Source: Niabella ginsenosidivorans
GTDB lineage: Bacteria; Bacteroidota; Bacteroidia; Chitinophagales; Chitinophagaceae
Length of the DNA: 64,000 nucleotides
Direction of reading: 5' to 3'
Assembly: GCF_001654455.1 (NCBI RefSeq)
Contig: NZ_CP015772.1
Coordinates: 248,001-312,000 of the forward strand
Positions 26,996 to 33,740 of this stretch are shown in pieces; the stretch's first letter is position 1, and each line of letters begins with the position of its first letter. The notes under the pieces were generated by a model. It was not told the origin of the DNA. It made no database searches and saw only the letters and a list, made by a program, of their open reading frames with translations. The translations under genes were made by a program, and so were the position numbers.

Positions 26996-28651
26996 ATGAA
27001 AAAATTATATATCGTAGCTGTTATAATAGCAGCAATGCAGCTTTATTCCTGCCAGAAATTAGATATAGCACCGATTAGTAAATTTACGGAGGCCAATTAC
27101 TGGACAAGTACAGATAAGGCAGAACTGGTTTTAAATATGGCCTATAACCAGATGTACAATGCCGGTATTATGTGGCGGGACGAGTTTTTGGGCGATAATA
27201 TGGTGCATACCTATGGAACAAGCGACCCCAATTCGATCCGGAGAGGAGAAGCTACGGCCGCGTTAAATCTGTTCGCAAGTGAGTGGAAAGATGCCTATGG
27301 TGGTATTAAGACCTGCCTGGTTTTCCTGGCGAATGTGGACCGGATACCGGGGATGCCGGAGGAGCTCAAAAACAGGATGATCGATGAGATCCGCTTTATA
27401 AGAGCGTACATCTATTTCCGCCTTGTTAATTATTATGGTGATATTCCGTTCTTCACTACAGAGATTTCACTGGATGATGCCTACAAGGTAAAACGTACTC
27501 CCAAAAGTGAGGTACTCTCGTTTATTCATTCAGAACTGGATGATATCATGAACGGAGGGCATCTTCCTAAAACTGAAAACCTGGTCCCTGACGAAAAAGG
27601 CCGTATTACCATTGGCGCCGCCTGCGCTTTCCAGGCAAGGGCTTATTTGTATGAAAATAATTATCAGAAGGTAAAAGAATATGCCGGGCATCTTATCAAT
27701 GAACAGGATAAATATGGAATGTATCAGTTGTTTGAGTATCCTGCCAAGAAAGAGGAAAGCTACTTCAGGCTTTTTACACCGGAATATGAATATAATAATG
27801 AGGTAATTCTGGACATTACCTATGTGCCCGATCTGAAAACCTGGAGCAACATGAGCCAGATGGCGCCTATATCCAAAAGGGCGGAAATATCAGCAGACAA
27901 TCCCACGCAGGAACTGGTAGATTGCTATATGACCATGAATGGCCTGCCCGTGAAAGGGGCTGACAAGGATCCTGCTTATAATGAAAATGATCCCTATGTA
28001 AACAGGGACCCCCGCCTGTCAGCTACCGTTGTGTATGATAATTATAAATGGCTGAATAAAGATGGTTCAGTAGATACTATCCGAACGGCTATTGGCACCA
28101 AAACGGATGACTCTTATAAAAGCCCGGTAGACCGGCAAACAAAAACAGGCTACTATGTTCGTAAATATTATGACTGGACGATGAGCAGCAATAATCAGTC
28201 GGGTTTGAATATTATCATGTTCCGCTATGCGGATGTATTGCTGATGTATGCTGAAGCCTGTAATGAACTGGGAAAAATAGCACAGCAGGAATGGAATGCT
28301 ACCATAAGGCCCATCCGGGAAAGAGCCGGTTTTAAAGTAGCTGCGGCTTTAGATTATCCTGCTGCAAAATCCCAGGCAGAGCTCCGGGATGAGATCCGGA
28401 ATGAACGGAGGGTTGAGCTGGCGCTGGAAGGTTTACGCTGGTATGATATCAAGCGATGGAAAACTGGCCAGCAGGTGCTGAACGGTGCCATCCATGGCTT
28501 CAGATTTGCCGGCTCAGCCGGAGCCACAGACGGTGGCTATATCCGCGTTAACCAATACACGTTTAATAATAACCGCGATTATCTGTGGTCTGTTCCGCTG
28601 GATCAGATGGATCTTAACCAGAACCTGAAACCAAATAACCCCGGTTATTAA
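26996..28651 (+). CDS. SusD-like glycan-binding lipoprotein (PUL2)
   Basis: This lipoprotein of about 551 residues starts with MKKLYIVAVIIAAMQLYSC, a clear lipobox with Cys19, which supports the ATG at 26996 over an in-frame ATG at 26873. Typical SusD features are QKLDIAPISKFTEANYWT, IRFIRAYIYFRLVNYYGDIPF, the C-terminal FRYADVLLMYAEACNELG, PIRERAGF, and RRVELALEGLRWYDIKRW. It caps the STN-SusC transporter and binds the incoming oligosaccharide, probably mannan-derived given the GH76 gene in the same operon. Confidence 0.94.
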   Translation: MKKLYIVAVIIAAMQLYSCQKLDIAPISKFTEANYWTSTDKAELVLNMAYNQMYNAGIMWRDEFLGDNMVHTYGTSDPNSIRRGEATAALNLFASEWKDAYGGIKTCLVFLANVDRIPGMPEELKNRMIDEIRFIRAYIYFRLVNYYGDIPFFTTEISLDDAYKVKRTPKSEVLSFIHSELDDIMNGGHLPKTENLVPDEKGRITIGAACAFQARAYLYENNYQKVKEYAGHLINEQDKYGMYQLFEYPAKKEESYFRLFTPEYEYNNEVILDITYVPDLKTWSNMSQMAPISKRAEISADNPTQELVDCYMTMNGLPVKGADKDPAYNENDPYVNRDPRLSATVVYDNYKWLNKDGSVDTIRTAIGTKTDDSYKSPVDRQTKTGYYVRKYYDWTMSSNNQSGLNIIMFRYADVLLMYAEACNELGKIAQQEWNATIRPIRERAGFKVAAALDYPAAKSQAELRDEIRNERRVELALEGLRWYDIKRWKTGQQVLNGAIHGFRFAGSAGATDGGYIRVNQYTFNNNRDYLWSVPLDQMDLNQNLKPNNPGY

Positions 28652-28700
28652 CAGCGCTCTTTTATGTATTAAACAACTAATTAATTTTTAATAAAATAGT

Positions 28701-29834
28701 ATGAAAACGATAATAGCCAGAATTCTTGTTGTATTTACTTTCCTCGCTCTTGTAGCAGGATGTAAAAAGAATGACATGGAATATAAGGATCCGAAAGTGA
28801 GCCCGGTTGATGAGCTATATGCACCTTTGGAAAACCAACAGGTTACTTTGAGCACGCAACCGGATGCCCGTTTATTATTTCAATGGGCTCCAAGCCATGC
28901 ACAGGATGGTCAGTTGGTTGCTTACGAAGTGGTCTTTTACAAAGAATCAGATACAACCAATCCTGTATACAGGATCACATCTGATAATACGGGGAAAGAG
29001 TTGTATGCAAACATCTCGCATCTTGATATTAACAGGGCCTGTGCAGCAGCTGGTATTCCTACCGGGGAAACAGGAACTGTTTACTGGTCCGTGGCTTCAT
29101 GGCGGGGATTAAGTTCCGCTGTTTGCCCCCAGAAAAACAAGCTTACGGTAAAACGTCTGGAGGGCTTTGAAGTGATCCCGGATAATGTATATCTTACCGG
29201 TGAAGCGTCGGAAACAGGCGATGATCTTTCCAAGGCAATACTGATGCAAAAGACCGGGGAAGGAAAATTTGAAATATATACACAACTCAAATCACAGGGT
29301 GGGTACAAATTTGTAGATCGTACCACCGGAACGCCTGAAGTATATTATATCAACCCTTCCGGAAAACTGGCCGATGCTGACAATAATGAAACATCCAGTG
29401 TTACAGAAACCGCGGTTTACAGGATCACGATTGATTTTACGAATAAGGGAACCACAATGACTAAAATAACAAAGATGGGTGTATTCTTCTGCCCTGAAAA
29501 TAAAGTCATCCTGGATCTGGATTACCAGGGATTAGGCGTTTGGTCCGGAACAGGGATCATTAATTTCAAGCAAGAAAGCTGGGGCAGGGATGAGCGTTAT
29601 AAATTCCAGATGGAAACGTCCGCTGGAACAAAGCAGTTAGGAACCGTCAATTCGACCGATAGCCGCCCGGATGCAGGGTCTCCCGCTTCCTATTACTATG
29701 TCAGGTTGCTCGATCAGAACTCTCAGTGGGATGATAAATGGAAATTTGCAACCGAGGTAGATGGTGCCAATTCTACCATTACCTTAACTATGAAGGGCGG
29801 CGCTCCGTATACCCATACTGTAAAGGTGAATTAA
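28701..29834 (+). CDS. SusE/SusF-like surface glycan-binding lipoprotein
   Basis: This 377-residue lipoprotein has the lipobox LVAGC (Cys21). The N-terminal half (about 30-150) matches the SusE immunoglobulin-like domain, with VSPVDELYAPLENQQVTL and LLFQWAPSHAQDGQLVAYEVVF. The C-terminal half has two starch-binding-type beta domains, starting with NVYLTGEASETGDD and with FFCPENKVILDLDYQGLGVWSG. Such proteins add glycan-binding sites next to SusC/SusD on the cell surface. It begins 49 bp after susD. A perfect 12-bp hairpin directly follows its stop codon. Confidence 0.85.
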   Translation: MKTIIARILVVFTFLALVAGCKKNDMEYKDPKVSPVDELYAPLENQQVTLSTQPDARLLFQWAPSHAQDGQLVAYEVVFYKESDTTNPVYRITSDNTGKELYANISHLDINRACAAAGIPTGETGTVYWSVASWRGLSSAVCPQKNKLTVKRLEGFEVIPDNVYLTGEASETGDDLSKAILMQKTGEGKFEIYTQLKSQGGYKFVDRTTGTPEVYYINPSGKLADADNNETSSVTETAVYRITIDFTNKGTTMTKITKMGVFFCPENKVILDLDYQGLGVWSGTGIINFKQESWGRDERYKFQMETSAGTKQLGTVNSTDSRPDAGSPASYYYVRLLDQNSQWDDKWKFATEVDGANSTITLTMKGGAPYTHTVKVN

Positions 29835-29838
29835 GAAT

Positions 29839-29866
29839 GCAAGGGGCAATAACCATTGCCCCTTGC
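29839..29866 (+). terminator. Perfect 12-bp hairpin after the susE-like gene
   Basis: GCAAGGGGCAAT (29839-29850), loop AACC, ATTGCCCCTTGC (29855-29866). The tail TTAAACTACTATTAG is only moderately T-rich, so this may be a partial terminator that lowers GH76 expression relative to the transport genes, or an mRNA stabiliser. Confidence 0.65.
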
Positions 29867-29883
29867 TTAAACTACTATTAGAA

Positions 29884-29955
29884 AATGCTCCTGTCGGTCA
29901 TAAAACTACCGGAGCATTCATCTGACTATTAAAAAAAATTAAAAACAAACAGATG
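29884..29955 (+). promoter_or_regulatory. Structured leader of the GH76 gene
   Basis: AATGCTCC (29884-29891) pairs with GGAGCATT (29911-29918). Immediately after, CATCTG (29919-29924) is the inverse of CAGATG (29950-29955), which contains the start codon. The second pair and its A-rich spacer closely match 957-992 before the PUL1 susC gene. Confidence 0.5.
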
Positions 29956-31149
29956 AAAAAGCTTGCTATAATCTATAGCCTTATCCTGCTAACGCTTGCG
30001 TCCTGCCAGAAATATAATGATGTTTACACGGGCAATGAAACAGAGCCTGCCGGTTTTTACCAGGTAGACTGGACAGCAGCAGTGGACAGTAGCACGAATT
30101 CCTTTGTCAACAGGTACTGGAATACCACCTACCATGTGTTCAATAATACATATAATGGTGAAATACAGTGGAACGATTACTGGCCGGAAGCGCATGGGCT
30201 GGATGTGCTGGTGGATGCCTACCTCAGAACAAAAGACAATAAATTCAAACAGGCTATTTATGATTTTTATGAGGGTGTCCGGAAAAAGAACTGGTACAGT
30301 GATAACTGGGAAAATGATTATTATGATGATATGGGCTGGCATGGATTAGCGCACATGAGAGCGCTGGAGGCCACGGGTGATCAGCGTTATGCACAATCAT
30401 CAAAAGATTTATGGAGGTGGATTACTGAAGGCTGGACAGATTATGATGGCGGCGGTATCAAATGGCGTAAAGAATCGGACGATCTGGGCGAAGGCAAAGG
30501 CATACCCGCCAATGGCCCGGCGGCGATCATAGCCGCAAGACGATATAAGATGTACCCGGATGAAATAAATGGCGGTCTGAACAACCTGGAATGGGCCAAA
30601 CGGATCTATGACTGGATGAAATACAATCGCACTATATTGTCTTCCGGCAGGATCTTTGAGAATATTAACAACACCAATAGTGATTATTCCTATGATGTGG
30701 GTACTTACCTGGGGGCAGCACTGGAATTGTATGACATCACAAAGGATAAAACCTATTTTGATGATGCTGTAAGGATTACCAATTACCATATTACGCACAA
30801 CATCGATAAAGCTTATGGAGTAATGAGAGACTTTGGCGAGCAATCGGGCAATGGTGGCGGAAATGATGTGAATCTCTTCAAAGGGATATTTGTCCGTTAT
30901 TTTACCATCCTGATCCAGCATCCGGATCTGCCCGATGAAGACCGGGAACGTTATATTGCTTTCCTGAAGAACAATGCAGAATATCTTTGGATAGAAGGTA
31001 CACAGAAAACCCCCGACATAAAATTCAGCTATACCTGGTGGAAGAATCCCGGAGATGCTGAAACCTGGGGTGACCTTCGGTCTGCCATAAGTGCGGCAAC
31101 CACAATTGAAGCGATGGCTTTGTTACAGAAAAAGGGGTACTTGAAATAA
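29953..31149 (+). CDS. GH76 family endo-alpha-1,6-mannanase, lipoprotein
   Basis: This 398-residue lipoprotein (lipobox LASC, Cys18) has an (alpha/alpha)6-barrel of glycoside hydrolase family 76. The catalytic Asp pair is in NDYYDDMGW (Asp125-Asp126), followed by HMRALEATGDQRYAQ. Further family features are TEGWTDYDGGGIKWR, NGPAAIIAARRY, YDVGTYLGAALELYDITKDKTY and the C-terminal WGDLRSAISAATTIEAM. GH76 enzymes cut the alpha-1,6-linked backbone of fungal or yeast mannan. As the last gene of PUL2 it indicates that the locus targets alpha-mannan. A surface or periplasmic location is expected from the lipoprotein signal. Confidence 0.92.
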   Translation: MKKLAIIYSLILLTLASCQKYNDVYTGNETEPAGFYQVDWTAAVDSSTNSFVNRYWNTTYHVFNNTYNGEIQWNDYWPEAHGLDVLVDAYLRTKDNKFKQAIYDFYEGVRKKNWYSDNWENDYYDDMGWHGLAHMRALEATGDQRYAQSSKDLWRWITEGWTDYDGGGIKWRKESDDLGEGKGIPANGPAAIIAARRYKMYPDEINGGLNNLEWAKRIYDWMKYNRTILSSGRIFENINNTNSDYSYDVGTYLGAALELYDITKDKTYFDDAVRITNYHITHNIDKAYGVMRDFGEQSGNGGGNDVNLFKGIFVRYFTILIQHPDLPDEDRERYIAFLKNNAEYLWIEGTQKTPDIKFSYTWWKNPGDAETWGDLRSAISAATTIEAMALLQKKGYLK

Positions 31150-31267
31150 AAATTGCCTGGTTAAGATCCTGTATATAAAAAGCCGGTCAGTTATTATGCA
31201 TGTTTGTATGATCAGTAATAATGCATTCATAAAACATCTTACAGGTCATAAGCTCAACCAATTCTCC

Positions 31268-31420
31268 GGGGTGACCAAAAAGTCCCTTTTGTCTTGCTGT
31301 TCCGGTAGATTCGGGACTATTTCAGCATCTAAAATGGCATCTGGTTGTCAAAGATGCTGATCCGCCAACCGGCGGACAGAACGACACTCTATAATCGACA
31401 GACTTTTTGGTCAAACCCCT
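31268..31420. repeat. 153-bp element with inverted ends (family 2, copy 2)
   Basis: GGGGTGACCAAAAAGTC at 31268-31284 is inverted at 31401-31420 with a 2-nt insertion. The ends and the inner TTTCAGCATCTAAAATGGCA match the element at 16314-16444. Two mini-hairpins not present in the other copy sit inside: about 31299-31317 and TCCGCC-AACC-GGCGGA (31361-31376). Confidence 0.75.
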
Positions 31421-31740
31421 TTATAATTAGAACAATTCTTTCAGCTGATATTATACGCCAGTGAAATTTATTATACACCAACAAAAAAGCGTTGCATTTC
31501 CGGGAAACTTTTTCGGTCTGATTAAAATGTCACTTCCGTGTTATACCATTTTAATTGAATGATCATTTAATACCATTTAAATTAAATGGCACCAGGTGAA
31601 GGTATGTAAGGCTCACCATGACATTTGCTTTTGATAACGTCCGGCTTATTTGTCATTTCACAGAGCATAACTGCAATGCTTTTATGGTTGCCTGTTCATG
31701 ACAGGTGCTGTAATCTGTTTGAAATGGATATACAGAGAAG

Positions 31741-31842
31741 CGTCATCCGGATGATCGGATCTGACCGAATGGAGTGGAATGAGCGGAGCAATCTCTGCAA
31801 AGTTAGAAATCCTCGGTTTCGCTGTGCTTCACTCGGATGACG
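31741..31842. repeat. 102-bp REP-like palindromic element
   Basis: CGTCATCCG (31741-31749) is exactly inverted at 31834-31842. The interior has the GAGCGGAGCAATCTC and TCGGTTTCGCTGTGCTTCAC type motifs that also appear, in changed form, at 11771-11866 and 16890-16947. Confidence 0.6.
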
Positions 31843-32041
31843 ATTGGAAGGAGCCTGTTGTTTTAAAGAACTTAATCCTGTTTATTGGGGGGCTGGGTGA
31901 TAATGTTCTTTTAATGTAATTGGTATAACACCTGAATGCGGATCCGCCCGCCTGTACTCCGGCAGGTAGCCCGGCGTGCGGCATGACAAAAGTGTTTTTT
32001 AGTCAGCCCCTTACTGCGCTTCCCTGCATCACCGGTTGTAT

Positions 32042-32899
32042 TCAGACCATCTGCTGTTCCGGAACAATGGCTTTAGGTGTTTGCGATCGGGTAGTTGAAG
32101 AGGCTGCGGGCTTGTTTTCCCTTCCGTAAGTAATATATAAGGCAGCGGCAGTAAACAGCAAAGCTCCCGCAATATTACCCAGCGTAACAGGTATCTGGTT
32201 ATATACCCACCAATCGCTTAAAGTAACTTTTGCGCCAAACAGCATGCCTGCGGGGATCAGGAACATGTTTACCACAGCATGCTCAAACCCCTGTGCAAAA
32301 AACATAAATACCGGTATCCAGGCAGCTATTATTTTACCAATGGTGGAAGAGGAGGTAAGCGCCAGCACCACACCCATGGTCACCATCCAGTTGCACAGGA
32401 TGCCTTTTGTAAATGCTGTAGCAATGCCTGCCCCTCCCAGCTGTCCGTAGCCGGTTGTCTTTGCCTCCGCTATTTTTACAATAGCCGGTATCAGCGGTGA
32501 GCCGGAGGTTTGCCCGAAACTGGTAAGAGATGCCCAGAACAGGAATACATATAAAAGCGCCCCGAATAAATTGGCACTATAAACGATCATCAGATTACGC
32601 AATAAGGATCCTATAGAAAGGCTTTTATGAAAGTAAGCTGCCGGCAGCAGGGCAAAGCTGCCGGTAACCAGTTCCAGCCCCATCAGCACTACCACTACAA
32701 AACAAATGGGAAATAATAAGGCTCCCACAATGGGAATGCCGGTTTGTGTGCTGCCCGTAACGGCAAGCGTGGTGCCAATGCCCAGCAGCATGCCGGATAA
32801 GGCACCTCTTACAAAAAGATCAGTGGTGCCGAGCCGGCCTTTATCAGTGCCGGACTGGATCATCAATGCAACTACTTCTGCGGGTTTTTTGTAATCCAT
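32042..32899 (-). CDS. Formate/nitrite transporter family channel
   Basis: This inner-membrane protein of about 285 residues with six hydrophobic segments belongs to the FNT family. Characteristic stretches are FVRGALSGMLLGIGTTLAV, GLELVTGSFALLPAA, AFTKGILCNWMVTMGVVLAL, and FEHAVVNMFLIPAGMLFGA with the conserved pore histidine region. FNT channels move nitrite or formate across the membrane. As the last gene of the nirBD operon it most likely handles nitrite. The ATG at 32899 (MDYKKPAEV) is chosen over an upstream in-frame ATG because it lies at the conserved family start. Confidence 0.93.
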   Translation of the reverse strand: MDYKKPAEVVALMIQSGTDKGRLGTTDLFVRGALSGMLLGIGTTLAVTGSTQTGIPIVGALLFPICFVVVVLMGLELVTGSFALLPAAYFHKSLSIGSLLRNLMIVYSANLFGALLYVFLFWASLTSFGQTSGSPLIPAIVKIAEAKTTGYGQLGGAGIATAFTKGILCNWMVTMGVVLALTSSSTIGKIIAAWIPVFMFFAQGFEHAVVNMFLIPAGMLFGAKVTLSDWWVYNQIPVTLGNIAGALLFTAAALYITYGRENKPAASSTTRSQTPKAIVPEQQMV

Positions 32900-32930
32900 A
32901 CTATTGGGTTTAATTAAAGATTGATAAATA

Positions 32931-33341
32931 TTAGAATTTATAGCCCAGTCCCACACCTACGTTCCATTTTCCGTCGGCTGTGGTTGTTTTGGTATTATAA
33001 TACAAGGGAACCTGTATTACCAGTTGCTTGTATGATGCGCTGAGCCCGCAGCCCAGGGAAGGTGTTACGGTTGCGTTTTTGGAGGCATTGGCAGCTGCTT
33101 TGTCTTCTTTAATACGCAGCGAGGGGAGCATACCCAGGCTGATGCAGAAAGGCTTCCGTGTCCATTTAACAGCTGGGCCTCCAAAGTTGAGAAATGCCCC
33201 TTTATCCACATAGCCCGCTACAATCATGCCGTCCCAAAGAGAGGCGCTGGTTTTGGAAGCAGGGGTTGTTTGTGCAGCAGCGGTTCTTGTCAGCAGCAGC
33301 ATTGCTGCCAGTATCAGTAGTTTGGATCTATTGCTGTTCAT
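32931..33341 (-). CDS. Small exported protein in the nitrite reductase operon
   Basis: This is a protein of about 136 residues with a signal peptide (LLILAAMLLLTRTAAAQ). The mature part is beta-rich and ends in GKWNVGVGLGYKF, a terminal aromatic typical of outer-membrane barrels. Segments WDGMIVAGYVDKGAFLNFGGPAV and PFCISLGMLPSLRIKED suggest alternating strands. I know no function; similar small proteins seem to accompany nirBD/FNT genes in other Bacteroidota, from memory. The ATG at 33341 overlaps the 3' end of nirD by 14 bp and is the only start that places the signal peptide at the N-terminus. Confidence 0.7.
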   Translation of the reverse strand: MNSNRSKLLILAAMLLLTRTAAAQTTPASKTSASLWDGMIVAGYVDKGAFLNFGGPAVKWTRKPFCISLGMLPSLRIKEDKAAANASKNATVTPSLGCGLSASYKQLVIQVPLYYNTKTTTADGKWNVGVGLGYKF

Positions 33342-33714
33342 ATGCCGGATAAGTTGAAGGGTTGGGTGTAAGGAGGGATGCAATATCAATGAAGACATTG
33401 CCCTCATGTACTTTAACCGGATACGTTTTAATAGCGCTGCAGTTTTCATCATTAAGGCACTCCCCGTTTTTAAGCGAAAATGTTTTTTTATGAAACGGGC
33501 AGGCCACTTTTGGCTCTCCCTGCTGTGACCCCAGTATACCCCGGCTGAGCGCCATCTGCTTTTTGTGCGGACACAGGTTTTGTGTGGCATACCATTCCTT
33601 ACGGTGGGTGAAATAATAAAGAGCGATCTGCTCCGTTCCATACTGCACGCACACACCTCCGTTGTGCGGCATGTCTGCTGTCTTACAGGCATAGATCCAG
33701 TTACTTTTTTGCAT
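33328..33714 (-). CDS. nirD: Nitrite reductase small subunit (Rieske-type)
   Basis: This 128-residue Rieske-fold protein is the small subunit of NADH-dependent assimilatory nitrite reductase. The Rieske-type motif positions are NLCPHKKQMALSRGILG and VACPFHKKTFSLKNGECL. They retain one Cys-x-His (C-P-H) and a second C-P-F-H, so a [2Fe-2S] cluster is possible, whereas many NirD proteins have lost it. It is 26 bp downstream of nirB and overlaps the next small gene. Together they reduce nitrite to ammonium in the cytoplasm. Confidence 0.9.
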   Translation of the reverse strand: MQKSNWIYACKTADMPHNGGVCVQYGTEQIALYYFTHRKEWYATQNLCPHKKQMALSRGILGSQQGEPKVACPFHKKTFSLKNGECLNDENCSAIKTYPVKVHEGNVFIDIASLLTPNPSTYPAYEQQ

Positions 33715-33740
33715 GGGCTATAAAATTTGGTTGAAAAAAA

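Larger units (their letters stand above)
31150..32041. other. 0.9-kb gene-free, repeat-rich interval
   Basis: No convincing gene. It holds a 153-bp inverted-end element (31268-31420) and a 102-bp palindromic element (31741-31842). Near 31550-31590, ATACCATTT-type sequence occurs twice, and the second copy is part of the palindrome CCATTTAA-A-TTAAATGG (31573-31589), which looks like a possible operator. The rest has no feature I can name. Confidence 0.75.

Noticed and set aside
33342-33692. Longer N-terminus for the small exported protein of the nir operon
   Set aside because: The extension is out of frame over nirD and would bury the signal peptide in the middle of the protein.
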